Assembly (NCBI RefSeq): GCF_947496075.1
Contig: NZ_CANMBJ010000004.1
Span: 1-64,000 of the forward strand
Source: an uncultured Tateyamaria sp.
GTDB taxonomy: Bacteria > Pseudomonadota > Alphaproteobacteria > Rhodobacterales > Rhodobacteraceae
DNA: 64,000 nucleotides
Reading direction: 5' to 3'
How positions within the stretch are numbered: the first letter of the stretch is position 1; every line of letters begins with the position of its first letter. Positions 16,745 to 25,562 of the stretch are shown in pieces. Position numbers and translations under genes: made by a program. The notes beneath the pieces are model-generated. The model had not been told where the DNA came from. It ran no database searches and worked only from the letters and a program-made list of their open reading frames with translations.

Positions 16745-18445
16745 TTAGACCGGCAGACCGACGACGAAACGGGCCCCGAGCGGTTCCGAGGTGATGTCAG
16801 CATCTGTCGGGCGAATATTCTCCGCCCAGATCACGCCGCCATGCGCCTCAACAATCTGTTTAGAAATGGCAAGGCCAAGGCCAGAGTTGTTGCCAAAATG
16901 CTCTTCAGGGCGCTGGGAATAGAAGCGCTTGAAAATCTTGGTCAGCGCCTGATCTGGGATACCCGGGCCGGTATCTTCGACAACAACGAGAACGCGGTTT
17001 TCACGCTTGCGGGCCCAGACACGGATCGCATCACCGTCTTCACAGAACGAAATGGCGTTCGTGATCAGATTGACGAAAACTTGCGCCAACCGCGCCTCTA
17101 GACCTTGTACTTCGATGGGATGTGCGGGCAGATCTGTAATGAACTCAATGCCTTTGCTCCGGGCGTCTTCACCCAGATATTGGCCCAGATTTCCAAGCAT
17201 TTGCAGGAGGTTGAATGGTTCCTCCTCCTCCTTTACCAACTCGCTGTCAAGGCGGGACGCGTTCGAGATATCGCTTACAAGACGGTCAAGGCGCCGAACG
17301 TCATGGTCAATCACGTCCAGCAGCTTTTCGCGCTGATCGTCGCGCTTAATCATGCGGAGCGTGCCCACCGCCGACCTTAGAGAAGCAAGTGGGTTTTTGA
17401 TTTCGTGAGCGACGTCCGCTGCAAACTGTTCGTTGCCATCGATCCGATTATAGAGTGCAGCGATCATACCACGCAACGCGCCCGACAGGCGGCCGATCTC
17501 ATCCGGGCGTGCCGTGAGATCCGGAATACGAATGCGCCCAGGATTGACCTTACGGGCATTCTTGTCGCGCCCCAACTCTGCAGCCGTGGCGAGATCAGCC
17601 AGTGGATTGGCGATCGTCGATGCCAATACAAGGCTAAGGCCAATGGACACAAGCGTCGCGATTACAAACATCTGCAAAACACGTTCGCGTTCCCCACGCA
17701 CCAGCGCGTCGATCTCACCAGATGCGCTGGTCAACGCGATCACGCCGACGGCAGCCCCGTCATGCTGAATTGGGGTAACAACGCTGAACACAGCGCCCCC
17801 GGCAACAGTCAGGTTTTCACTGATTTGCGTATCGCCCGTCATGCTACGCGCCACCAATGGACGCAATTGGTCTTCGATGGGTGCGGGTACGGCGGCTTCA
17901 GGTCCAGAAAACGGACGGGACACCTGACTCCAAAGCCAACTCAGCCCATCCGTCAGAACAGCAACATTTTCAGTCTCGGTTACCTGGTTAGCAAGCGGCG
18001 CCAAGGTGCCTTCGCTTTGCCCGACAAGCGCTTCTGACGCATCGAATACGTAAACCTCATGGCCCGTGCGCAGATCTAGCTTAGCCAACGTGTCTGGAAC
18101 ATTTGCCCCATCGCCGGTTGCAAGGTTTACCGGTACGCCGACTGGAAGCTGCGCTTCAAGCACATCGGCGATCAACTCGGCTTGCGCAACAAGTGCGGAC
18201 AGCCTTTGAACCGCCAAACTCTCACGCGTTGAGTTCAGATACAGAATGCCCGCAACAAGAACGTTGAGTGCGATCAGGTTAAAGGTAATGATTTTGCGGG
18301 CCAGGGGCGAGGCCCGCAAAGACATCAAGCCGCGTCGTGCACGCCCATCCCGCAACTCGGTCGCGCCGGATGTTTCCGGTGCAACCCAGTCTTCGCCCAG
18401 AACAACGTCACCATCCCGGGAAGCAGGGGAGCTCATGTCTCGCAC
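16745..18445 (-). CDS. chvG: Sensor histidine kinase ChvG (ExoS-type)
   Basis: A membrane sensor kinase of 566 residues, partner of ChvI. It has a cytoplasmic N-tail, a membrane segment at about 51-71, a periplasmic sensing domain (72-256), a second segment at about 257-277, HAMP, the dimerisation domain with phospho-acceptor His347 in DVAHEIKNPLASLRSA, and an ATPase domain with N, G1 (EDTGPGIP) and G2 (NSGLGLAISKQI) boxes. In rhizobia it responds to acidity and envelope stress. The GTG at 18445 has AAGAGGA 5 bp upstream; an ATG at 18436 is the alternative. Upstream of it is chvI; downstream is hprK. Confidence 0.94.
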   Translation of the reverse strand: MRDMSSPASRDGDVVLGEDWVAPETSGATELRDGRARRGLMSLRASPLARKIITFNLIALNVLVAGILYLNSTRESLAVQRLSALVAQAELIADVLEAQLPVGVPVNLATGDGANVPDTLAKLDLRTGHEVYVFDASEALVGQSEGTLAPLANQVTETENVAVLTDGLSWLWSQVSRPFSGPEAAVPAPIEDQLRPLVARSMTGDTQISENLTVAGGAVFSVVTPIQHDGAAVGVIALTSASGEIDALVRGERERVLQMFVIATLVSIGLSLVLASTIANPLADLATAAELGRDKNARKVNPGRIRIPDLTARPDEIGRLSGALRGMIAALYNRIDGNEQFAADVAHEIKNPLASLRSAVGTLRMIKRDDQREKLLDVIDHDVRRLDRLVSDISNASRLDSELVKEEEEPFNLLQMLGNLGQYLGEDARSKGIEFITDLPAHPIEVQGLEARLAQVFVNLITNAISFCEDGDAIRVWARKRENRVLVVVEDTGPGIPDQALTKIFKRFYSQRPEEHFGNNSGLGLAISKQIVEAHGGVIWAENIRPTDADITSEPLGARFVVGLPV

Positions 18446-18483
18446 GATTATCCTCTTGGCCTGCGTTTTTCGAAACGCGCCTC

Positions 18484-19185
18484 TTATTCTTCGTTGTAAC
18501 GATACCCGATGCCATACAACGTCTCAATCGCCGAGAATTCATTGTCTGCGCTGCGCATCTTCTTGCGCAAGCGTTTGATGTGACTGTCGATCGTGCGGTC
18601 GTCTACATAGACCTGATCGTCATATGCTACATCCATCAACTGGTCGCGCGATTTCACAAATCCAGGCCGCTGCGCCAAGGCTTGCAGCAGAAGGAACTCG
18701 GTCACGGTCAATGATACATCCTTGCCCTTCCAGGCTACGGCGTGACGCAGAGGGTCCATCCGAAGATCACCGCGCTCCATCACCTTCGTTTCTTCCGTGT
18801 CGCCGACGATGTCACCGGCAACTGCATCCTGCCGACGCAATAGCGCGCGGATACGTTCGACCAGCAGGCGTTGCGAAAACGGTTTCTTGACGTAATCATC
18901 TGCCCCCATACGCAGACCCAGCACTTCGTCAATCTCGTCATCCTTAGACGTTAGGAAGATGACGGGCATGGTCGTTTTCTGCCGCAGCCGTTGCAACAGA
19001 TCCATGCCGTCCATGCGCGGCATCTTGATGTCCAGCACCGCCATGTCTGGCAGACGCTTGTTAAAAGCGTCAAGCGCAGCCTGACCATCGTTATACGTTT
19101 CGACCTCGAACCCTTCAGCTTCGAGCGTCATGGATACTGACGTCAGAATATTCCGGTCGTCATCCACCAATGCAATCTTGGACAT
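18484..19185 (-). CDS. chvI: Response regulator ChvI, OmpR family
   Basis: A 233-residue DNA-binding response regulator. The receiver domain has the acidic cluster VDDDR at 7-11 and the phospho-acceptor Asp52 in [11 protein letters not shown]; the C-terminal winged helix carries the recognition-helix region '[15 protein letters not shown]'. The start at 19185 gives the usual length. It is transcribed away from pckA and is followed by chvG 38 bp later. In alphaproteobacteria ChvI controls envelope, succinoglycan and acid-response genes. Confidence 0.96.
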   Translation of the reverse strand: MSKIALVDDDRNILTSVSMTLEAEGFEVETYNDGQAALDAFNKRLPDMAVLDIKMPRMDGMDLLQRLRQKTTMPVIFLTSKDDEIDEVLGLRMGADDYVKKPFSQRLLVERIRALLRRQDAVAGDIVGDTEETKVMERGDLRMDPLRHAVAWKGKDVSLTVTEFLLLQALAQRPGFVKSRDQLMDVAYDDQVYVDDRTIDSHIKRLRKKMRSADNEFSAIETLYGIGYRYNEE

Positions 19186-19532
19186 TGCCTGTTTCCTTAT
19201 ACTGCTCGTACTTATTGATTTTTCGGGCATTCTCTCGACTTTGACCCTCCGAATCAATCCATAAGTGCGAATCACGCCCTGAATGGGCCTCAGACTGGTC
19301 AGAAAGTGGTTAGGAATGGCTAAATTGCCGCACATTCCCGTATCGGGTGCATGTCGCCCAGTCACTGTTTGCGCAACCGGTCGTCATGGTGGCGCTAACC
19401 TTTGTCGTGGGCCTATTCATCAAGTAAATCCACGTGTTAAGACGCCGGAACAGGCTGGCAAGACGTCGGTTCTGGGCCTTTTGGCTGCCCTCTGACCCAA
19501 CAAAGCCGCCCAGCGGCATCAGGAGAGTTCAT
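19186..19532. promoter_or_regulatory. Divergent chvI/pckA control region
   Basis: A 347-bp gap without a credible gene between two divergently transcribed genes, so it must hold both promoters. It is moderately AT-rich near the chvI end. A LacI-style palindrome-like site (TGGTGGCGCTAACC, 19387-19400) and an AGGAGA ribosome-binding site for pckA (19521-19526) are the only elements I can pick out by eye. Confidence 0.6.
19387..19400. promoter_or_regulatory. Candidate LacI-family operator upstream of pckA
   Basis: The 14-mer TGGTGGCGCTAACC agrees at 11 positions with the symmetric sequence TGTTAGCGCTAACA, the style of site used by LacI-type regulators. Such regulators (PckR in rhizobia, CceR in Rhodobacter) are known to control pckA in alphaproteobacteria, but the exact consensus is from memory, so this is a weak assignment. 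It is 133 bp before the pckA start. Confidence 0.3.
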
Positions 19533-21131
19533 ATGACATTTGGACGGGTAAACCCGCAGTTCCGCCTCGAAGATCAAGGGATCAAAGGGCTGGGCGATGT
19601 CTATTACAACCTGATCGAACCAGACCTCATCGAACACGCGCTTGAACGCAACGAGGGTACTTTGGGCAAGGGTGGTGCGTTCCTTGTCACCACCGGCAAG
19701 TTCACGGGCCGGTCGCCCAAAGACAAACACGTGGTCAAGACAGACAGCGTGGCTGACAGCATCTGGTGGGAAAACAATGCCGCGATGTCGCCGGAAGGCT
19801 TCGACACCCTCCATGACGACATGCTCGAGCACATGAAAGGGCGCGAGTATTTTGTTCAGGACCTGACGGGCGGTGCAGATCCAAGCTATTCGATCAACGT
19901 ACGCATGGTCACCGAACTGGCGTGGCATGGCCTGTTCATCCGTCACATGCTGCGCCGTCCTGACGCAGAGGACTTGAAGGATTTCATCGCTGATTTCACG
20001 GTCATCAACTGCCCGTCTTTCAAGGCAAATCCCGAGCGTCACAATTGCCGGTCCGAAACCGTCATCGCGATGAACTTTGACCGCAAGATGATCCTTATCG
20101 GCGGAACAGAATACGCAGGCGAAAACAAGAAATCAGTTTTCACGCTGCTGAACTACCTGCTGCCAGATCGAGGGGTGATGCCCATGCACTGTTCGGCGAA
20201 CCATGCACAAGGCAACCCGGTTGATACCGCAATCTTCTTTGGACTGTCGGGCACCGGCAAGACGACTTTGTCCGCTGACCCCGGCCGGGTATTGATCGGC
20301 GACGATGAACACGGCTGGTCAGATCGTGGTACGTTCAACTTTGAGGGTGGCTGCTATGCCAAGACCATCAACTTGAGTGCAGAGGCCGAACCCGAGATTT
20401 ACGCGACAACCGAAAAGTTCGGCACGGTGATCGAGAATATGGTATTCGATCCCGAAACCAAGGAGTTGGATTTCGAGGACGATAGCCTGACAGCCAATAT
20501 GCGCTGTGCATATCCGCTGCACTACATCTCTAACGCATCATCCAGCGCGCTGGGCGGCCATCCCAAGAACATCATCATGCTCACATGCGACGCCTTCGGT
20601 GTACTACCTCCCATCGCACGTTTGACACCGGCACAGGCCATGTACCACTTCCTGTCCGGTTTCACATCGAAAGTGGCGGGGACAGAACGCGGGGTGACTG
20701 AGCCCGAGCCAACATTCTCGACCTGCTTTGGCGCACCCTTCATGCCGCGCCGCCCAGAGGCGTATGGCAAACTGTTGCAAGAGAAGATCGCCAAGCACGG
20801 CGCAACATGCTGGCTGGTTAACACAGGCTGGACAGGTGGAGCCTACGGAACCGGCAGCCGAATGCCGATTCGCGCAACGCGCGCCTTGCTCACCGCTGCT
20901 CTGGACGGCACATTGGCCAACGGCGAATTCCGTAAGGATCCTAACTTCGGATTTGATGTTCCGATTTCTGTTCCAGGTGTTGCCGATATTCTGCTTGATC
21001 CACGTCGGACGTGGGATGATGCCGAAGCATATGATGCACAGGCAACAAAGCTGGTCGACATGTTCTCGAACAACTTCGAACAATACCTGCCTTACATCGA
21101 TGACGACGTGAAAGCGGCCGCCATCAGCTAA
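19533..21131 (+). CDS. pckA: Phosphoenolpyruvate carboxykinase (ATP)
   Basis: Converts oxaloacetate and ATP to phosphoenolpyruvate and CO2, the first committed step of gluconeogenesis. It has 532 residues. The substrate region ([11 protein letters not shown]), the kinase-1a P-loop [11 protein letters not shown] at about 237-247, and the kinase-2 metal site IGDDEHGW place it in the ATP-dependent family. The ATG at 19533 follows AGGAGAG by 6 bp; the open frame to 19434 is not needed. Its divergence from chvI-chvG-hprK is a conserved alphaproteobacterial arrangement. Confidence 0.98.
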   Translation: MTFGRVNPQFRLEDQGIKGLGDVYYNLIEPDLIEHALERNEGTLGKGGAFLVTTGKFTGRSPKDKHVVKTDSVADSIWWENNAAMSPEGFDTLHDDMLEHMKGREYFVQDLTGGADPSYSINVRMVTELAWHGLFIRHMLRRPDAEDLKDFIADFTVINCPSFKANPERHNCRSETVIAMNFDRKMILIGGTEYAGENKKSVFTLLNYLLPDRGVMPMHCSANHAQGNPVDTAIFFGLSGTGKTTLSADPGRVLIGDDEHGWSDRGTFNFEGGCYAKTINLSAEAEPEIYATTEKFGTVIENMVFDPETKELDFEDDSLTANMRCAYPLHYISNASSSALGGHPKNIIMLTCDAFGVLPPIARLTPAQAMYHFLSGFTSKVAGTERGVTEPEPTFSTCFGAPFMPRRPEAYGKLLQEKIAKHGATCWLVNTGWTGGAYGTGSRMPIRATRALLTAALDGTLANGEFRKDPNFGFDVPISVPGVADILLDPRRTWDDAEAYDAQATKLVDMFSNNFEQYLPYIDDDVKAAAIS

Positions 21132-21146
21132 TGCGTTACCCGGGGC

Positions 21147-21863
21147 CTAAGCGGCCTCGGGCACGACATCCGATAATGGAATATCGAGCAGATATTCCAA
21201 ATCTTCTCTGCTGTTGTAGGCAAGAAAAGTGTCGATGGGGGCGTCACGCCCATCAACGACCCATTTGAGCACGCTGGGTTCGAGGTGCAGGTAACCAATT
21301 CGCGCCCCGAATCCCTTGTAAGCGACTACGTTAAGGATGAAGCCATAAATCCAGTCTGGATCCCAGCGCTGCATCATCTCCAACATACCCGTGCGTCCGA
21401 GTACGGGCGCCAGACCAACGCCACGATACTTGCCGCGTTCTGGCGCAACCCAAAATTCTCCATGATAGGCCGCCATACCGCCAATCCGGTGGGTGCCTGG
21501 CGTCGCGCGAAAACGCGACCGGGCCAGATCCACGCCTTTCAAAGGCGGAGGAAACGCACGGAACTGGCGCAGCAGGTAGCTGCTGAGCGGTTTCCCGGAC
21601 AGGCGAACACGTTTAGCGGCTTGGGTATGGATCAGTTCCCCATCTTCGTTTCGGCCAGTCAGCCAGAATGCGTTTGACCGGTTCAAGCCATGCAGTTCAG
21701 GATCGAATGGTGCGCCAAGTTTCTGCATCGGCCGCTCTTCAGCAACGATGTCCTTGTACTCGTCAAAGTCTGTGCCGATCGTCAGAGTGATCCCCTGTGA
21801 GATCAAGATATTGCGGCTTGTTGCAATGAACGGCGCCGCGTTTCCAGGGAATTGAATGGTCAT
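21147..21863 (-). CDS. GNAT-fold protein of unknown function
   Basis: A 238-residue protein with features of the GCN5-related acetyltransferase fold: the central strand-loop FWVAPERGKYRGVGLAPVLG contains a Q/RxxGxA-like acyl-CoA-binding loop, followed by a helix and the strand WIYGFILNVVAYKGFGARIGY. I cannot place it in a named family. It lies 89 bp downstream of an unusual LysR-type regulator gene on the same strand, which suggests one unit. A strong RBS (GGAGAGAC) precedes the ATG. It is convergent with pckA, only 15 bp away. Confidence 0.7.
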   Translation of the reverse strand: MTIQFPGNAAPFIATSRNILISQGITLTIGTDFDEYKDIVAEERPMQKLGAPFDPELHGLNRSNAFWLTGRNEDGELIHTQAAKRVRLSGKPLSSYLLRQFRAFPPPLKGVDLARSRFRATPGTHRIGGMAAYHGEFWVAPERGKYRGVGLAPVLGRTGMLEMMQRWDPDWIYGFILNVVAYKGFGARIGYLHLEPSVLKWVVDGRDAPIDTFLAYNSREDLEYLLDIPLSDVVPEAA

Positions 21864-21952
21864 AAAAGTCTCTCCTTTGACGCACTTACGCCAAAGCTAG
21901 GACAATTTATGTCAAAATACCCGAAAAACTCGCTGAAAAAGTGTAATTCGAT

Positions 21953-22876
21953 TCAGGTGGTCATTGCGGCCATCCTTTCGAACTTCGCGTTCGCCGGGTC
22001 GAAGTCAGGTTGCGTAATATCGGTCATGGCAGCGCGCTGCACCTCGTCCAGCGCAGCTATCTTGACGTTGATGGTCGGGACCACCAGCGTCATGACAGCC
22101 GAGGACCGATCCGGAAAAAATCCAGCCATCATAAGGCGTTGGTAAGCCATCGTCACTTGGCTTTCATCGTTTCCCTTTGGCATCCGGGTATAAACATGAT
22201 CCAGCCGAGCCATCTGTGTCGTTTGAATATCCAGAAAAGACTGATCCAGCATACGGCCGAATTCTTCGCCAGCTGGAAGCCGGGCGATCGGACGGCCAAT
22301 GCTGGAACGAGCATAATCCAGCCCAAACCAATTCACGTATGCCGAGAGATTTCCGAACTCCACACAAATCCAGCCCGAATCAGAATTGCGATAAACCATG
22401 AGATATGGACGCACATGAGACAGATTTGGGCTCTCAATCTCTCCCGAGGCCATGACCCACGCACGATAGGTTTCACGCAGAAGGACCGACTCGTCTGTCC
22501 ATATGTCCCCAATCGGTCGCTGCTGCTGGTAAAAAACCCAGTCACCTTGATGGGCTTGAAGATACTGCAGTGCACCGCGCATGCCAGTCTGACCTCGCGA
22601 CCACACCTTGGCATGCATAAGCAGCTCTCGTGCTTCCGGCAGCGCGGCTTCCCCCGCCTCGGTCAGCTCGTAGCGCCGGTCTTTTGTCCGAAAAAGCTCC
22701 TCACCACGCATCTCCTCAAGCTGCGAAATATGGCGACGAACCGTTTGACGCGTGCTGTTTAGTCTTGTCACAGCATGGGACAAGTTCAGCGTTTCCGCCA
22801 ATGTTGTGAACGAGCGGATCATCTCGAACAGCAGGGGCTGGTTCAACTCACTCAAGTTTGGCGTTGGCGCGTTCAC
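21953..22876 (-). CDS. LysR-type HTH protein with an atypical C-terminal domain
   Basis: A 307-residue regulator. Residues about 13-72 form a LysR-type winged helix (recognition region SHAVTRLNSTRQTVRRHISQL, then the wing ELFRTKDRRYELTEAG). The remaining 220 residues do not show the usual LysR periplasmic-binding-protein domain; the block 'YVNWFGLDYARSSIGRPIAR' looks more like a PAS-type sensor core, but I only infer this. The upstream region holds three ATGTAT-type half-sites that may be its own operator. The GNAT-like gene follows at 89 bp. Confidence 0.72.
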   Translation of the reverse strand: MNAPTPNLSELNQPLLFEMIRSFTTLAETLNLSHAVTRLNSTRQTVRRHISQLEEMRGEELFRTKDRRYELTEAGEAALPEARELLMHAKVWSRGQTGMRGALQYLQAHQGDWVFYQQQRPIGDIWTDESVLLRETYRAWVMASGEIESPNLSHVRPYLMVYRNSDSGWICVEFGNLSAYVNWFGLDYARSSIGRPIARLPAGEEFGRMLDQSFLDIQTTQMARLDHVYTRMPKGNDESQVTMAYQRLMMAGFFPDRSSAVMTLVVPTINVKIAALDEVQRAAMTDITQPDFDPANAKFERMAAMTT

Positions 22877-22887
22877 ATGCTTACTCG

Positions 22888-22929
22888 ATGTATGATCAAC
22901 AATACATCCACGTTAAACAAATCATACAT
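22888..22929. promoter_or_regulatory. ATGTATGAT inverted repeat, candidate operator
   Basis: ATGTATGAT (22888-22896) and ATCATACAT (22921-22929) are perfect 9-bp inverted arms whose centres are 33 bp apart, about three helical turns. Between them is ATACAT (22902-22907), which also pairs with the first arm as ATGTAT-N8-ATACAT. The array starts 12 bp upstream of the LysR-like start codon and lies between it and the divergent XRE gene. Confidence 0.5.
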
Positions 22930-23030
22930 TAATGCAACATTTACGTGTGGTCTTGGGTGTAAATCTACTCAATTGAACCGATGCGTGTACTGGGCGATCA
23001 CTCTCCAAGAACAACCGGAGGTAATCAGTC

Positions 23031-23396
23031 ATGTCGCATCCCGTCGACGTACACGTTGGTAAACGCTTGAAACAGATCCGCACCTTGCGTCGGATGTCCC
23101 AAACAGATGTTGCAAAGCGCTTGGAGCTGTCTTTTCAACAAATTCAGAAATACGAGATCGGTTCGAACCGAATCGCCGCGAGCCGTCTGTTTGAACTGTC
23201 GCGCATCCTCGACGTACCCACATCGTACTTCTTTGAAGGTTTGGCGGACGCAGGCAACATGGCTGCACCACGCAGCGATCGCGGGCTTGATATCGTGAAT
23301 GCGCTCGCTGCGATTGAAGACGACAAGATCAAATCACGCATCGTCACCTTCATCGAAGATGTGTCCGGGCTGACTGTCGCACGCCGCGCTTCATAA
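23031..23396 (+). CDS. XRE-family transcriptional regulator
   Basis: A 121-residue regulator with a single lambda-repressor-type HTH at about residues 11-66: VGKRLKQIRTLRRMSQTDVA, then the recognition helix in SFQQIQKYEIGSNRI and the closing region ILDVPTSYFFEG. The short C-terminal part is helical and has no ligand domain I know. Related single-HTH proteins are widespread in Rhizobiales and Rhodobacterales. A CGGAGG site sits 11 bp before the ATG. A strong terminator follows, so it is monocistronic; it is upstream of mcd, but control of mcd by this protein is only a possibility. Confidence 0.9.
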   Translation: MSHPVDVHVGKRLKQIRTLRRMSQTDVAKRLELSFQQIQKYEIGSNRIAASRLFELSRILDVPTSYFFEGLADAGNMAAPRSDRGLDIVNALAAIEDDKIKSRIVTFIEDVSGLTVARRAS

Positions 23397-23452
23397 ACGC
23401 ATAGTACGACGGCATTTCATCAAGCCATTTAATAATACATTTTCAGCACTCG

Positions 23453-23495
23453 ATTCGGACCGGCTTGCCCATCGGCAGTCGGTCCGAATTTTTTT
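23453..23495 (+). terminator. Rho-independent terminator after the XRE gene
   Basis: ATTCGGACCG (23453-23462) pairs perfectly with CGGTCCGAAT (23480-23489), followed by a run of T to 23495. The loop is 17 nt. Confidence 0.92.
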
Positions 23496-23688
23496 GGGAT
23501 GCGCAAAACTCTAAACCGGCCCCAGAGTCACAAAGCGAAAATCCATGTGATTCGACTTACCGACATTGATCAAGGAGATGGTACTTTGGCGGTATCACCA
23601 TCAATGGTAGTGATTCTTACCAACCATCGCGTCGGTCTCGGTTGTATTTCTCCAGGCTCGTTGCTGCACTGCAGTATAGTGCCACGCA

Positions 23689-23725
23689 ATATTTGAACAA
23701 ATGGCCGCACTAAAATGAATATTTG
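23689..23725. promoter_or_regulatory. Paired ATATTTG repeats upstream of mcd
   Basis: ATATTTG occurs at 23689-23695 and 23719-23725, in the same orientation and exactly 30 bp apart; the first copy is part of the palindrome ATTTGAACAAAT. They lie 60-96 bp before the mcd start. TTTG/CAAA-containing sites are used by RamB-type regulators of acyl-CoA and ethylmalonyl-CoA genes, but no such regulator is encoded here, so the link is a guess. Confidence 0.35.
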
Positions 23726-23784
23726 TTGCGCTGCACCTGCAAACTAGTTAAGCGGTGACGACGCGGAAAATGAGGAACTATGCG

Positions 23785-25473
23785 ATGGCACATGACGGAC
23801 AGGATATGGGAGCGATGACGTCAGTTTTGCTCGATGATTTGCTCGCGCTGACCAGCGCTGCGTTAAAACCGGTTGAAGAGATAACGGAGCTCGCGCGGAC
23901 ACGCCTGCGCGAACAACTCAGCGTTGATGGGCGGGTGTCTGGCGCCCTTGTCGAAAAACATCAGACTGCCGCCCATGGTCTTGCATGGCTCGCAACATAC
24001 TGCGAAGCGCTAAGGCAGATGCAGAAATGGGCGGAAGCAATCAGCGCCCAGTCCAAATTCGGCGAGGTCGAGGCGCTGATCCACCAGATCGCCTTTGGCG
24101 AATATCTGTGGCAAATCTACGGCGGTATCCAAATGAACCAGGGTGAGGTTCTGCGCCTGCAAGACCTTGGTTTGTCCCAAGACGACATGCGCGGGATGAT
24201 GGAACCCGCCATTCAAACGCTCACCCAACGCGGCAATACTCAAGCGGCGCGCGTTCGTCTTGTTGAATTGATGCAGGAACGCAGCGCTGAGATCACGGTC
24301 GGCGCCTCTGGCCTCGATGAAGAACTTGAAATGATTCGAGAGCAATTTCGGCGCTATGCCGTGGAAAAGGTCGAACCCTTTGCCCACGATTGGCACCTCA
24401 AGGACGAGCTGATCCCAATGGAGGTTATCGAAGAGCTGGCCGAAATGGGCGTCTTCGGCCTGACCATCCCCGAAGAGTATGGTGGTTTCGGTTTGTCGAA
24501 AGCATCCATGTGCGTCGTCTCAGAAGAACTGAGCCGCGGCTATATCGGTGTCGGCTCGCTCGGCACCCGCTCCGAAATCGCGGCCGAATTGATCATCGCA
24601 GGCGGCACGGAGGAACAAAAACAGAAGTGGCTGCCACAACTTGCCAGTGCCGAAACGCTGCCCACGGCTGTGTTCACGGAACCCAACACCGGGTCCGACC
24701 TTGGCAGCTTGCGCACCCGCGCGGTCAAGGATGACAACGGCGACTACAAGATCACGGGCAACAAGACCTGGATCACCCATGCTACACGCACGCAAGTGAT
24801 GACGCTTCTGGCCCGCACGAATCCGAACACCACGGACTACAAGGGGCTGTCGATGTTCTTGGCTGAAAAGACGCCCGGCGCAGATGAAAACCCCTTCCCA
24901 ACCGACGGCATGACCGGCGGCGAGATCGAAGTGCTCGGCTACCGGGGCATGAAGGAATACGAACTGGGCTTCGACAACTTCCATGTGAAGGGCGAGAACC
25001 TGTTGGGCGGGGAAGAAGGCAAAGGCTTCAAGCAGCTAATGGAAACCTTCGAATCTGCCCGCATCCAGACAGCAGCCCGCGCCATCGGCGTAGCGCAATC
25101 AGCGCTGGATATCTCGATGCAGTACGCCCAAGACCGCAAACAGTTCGGCAAGGCCCTCATCAACTTCCCGCGTGTCGCCAACAAACTCGCGATGATGGCC
25201 GTCGAAATCATGGTCGCTCGACAACTGACCTACTTCTCTGCGTTCGAAAAGGACGAGGGGCGACGCTGTGATGTCGAAGCAGGCATGGCAAAACTGCTAG
25301 GCGCGCGTGTGGCATGGGCGGCGGCCGACAATGGTCTGCAAATCCATGGCGGCAACGGCTTTGCACTGGAATACAAGATTTCACGCGTTCTCTGCGACGC
25401 ACGCATCCTGAACATCTTTGAAGGTGCCGCGGAAATTCAGGCTCAGGTCATCGCGCGTAGGCTTCTGGGGTAA
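23785..25473 (+). CDS. mcd: (2S)-methylsuccinyl-CoA dehydrogenase
   Basis: An FAD enzyme of the ethylmalonyl-CoA pathway that oxidises (2S)-methylsuccinyl-CoA to mesaconyl-CoA and passes electrons to ETF. The C-terminal 390 residues are a full acyl-CoA dehydrogenase (FTEPNTGSDLGSLRTRA, ITGNKTWITHA, and the closing QIHGGNGFALEY and RILNIFEGAAEIQAQVI blocks). It carries an extra N-terminal domain of about 160 residues (562 in total), which distinguishes Mcd from ordinary 380-residue acyl-CoA dehydrogenases. The ATG at 23785 has GAGGA 8 bp upstream; a GTG at 23755 and an ATG at 23815 are alternatives. ETF is encoded by etfBA in this window. Confidence 0.9.
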   Translation: MAHDGQDMGAMTSVLLDDLLALTSAALKPVEEITELARTRLREQLSVDGRVSGALVEKHQTAAHGLAWLATYCEALRQMQKWAEAISAQSKFGEVEALIHQIAFGEYLWQIYGGIQMNQGEVLRLQDLGLSQDDMRGMMEPAIQTLTQRGNTQAARVRLVELMQERSAEITVGASGLDEELEMIREQFRRYAVEKVEPFAHDWHLKDELIPMEVIEELAEMGVFGLTIPEEYGGFGLSKASMCVVSEELSRGYIGVGSLGTRSEIAAELIIAGGTEEQKQKWLPQLASAETLPTAVFTEPNTGSDLGSLRTRAVKDDNGDYKITGNKTWITHATRTQVMTLLARTNPNTTDYKGLSMFLAEKTPGADENPFPTDGMTGGEIEVLGYRGMKEYELGFDNFHVKGENLLGGEEGKGFKQLMETFESARIQTAARAIGVAQSALDISMQYAQDRKQFGKALINFPRVANKLAMMAVEIMVARQLTYFSAFEKDEGRRCDVEAGMAKLLGARVAWAAADNGLQIHGGNGFALEYKISRVLCDARILNIFEGAAEIQAQVIARRLLG

Positions 25474-25562
25474 GCCATTTTCTGACCCGAAAAACGAACC
25501 GTAAGCTTTGTCGGCTGCCGCTCTCTGATTGACGATCTACGCAGAACCATCAAGGTGGCGGC

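Larger units (their letters stand above)
23397..23784. other. Intergenic region upstream of mcd
   Basis: A 388-bp gap. It starts with the terminator of the XRE gene (23453-23495) and ends with the mcd leader. A 65-codon open frame at 23499-23696 has no ribosome-binding site, atypical composition and no recognisable domain, and I do not call it. The last 100 bp are AT-rich, hold two ATATTTG copies exactly 30 bp apart, and probably contain the mcd promoter. Confidence 0.6.

Noticed and set aside
21139-21163. CCCGGGGCC...GGCCTCGGG-like stem between pckA and the GNAT-like gene
   Set aside because: The arms have a mismatch, there is no T-run and it overlaps the end of the GNAT-like gene, so it is not called a terminator.
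22897-23030. Possible sRNA or second gene between the LysR-like and XRE genes
   Set aside because: No terminator or open frame is seen; the AT-rich sequence is best explained as two divergent promoters and operator repeats.
23499-23696. 65-codon open frame between the XRE gene and mcd
   Set aside because: No ribosome-binding site, no domain and placed right after a terminator; more likely non-coding leader or promoter DNA.
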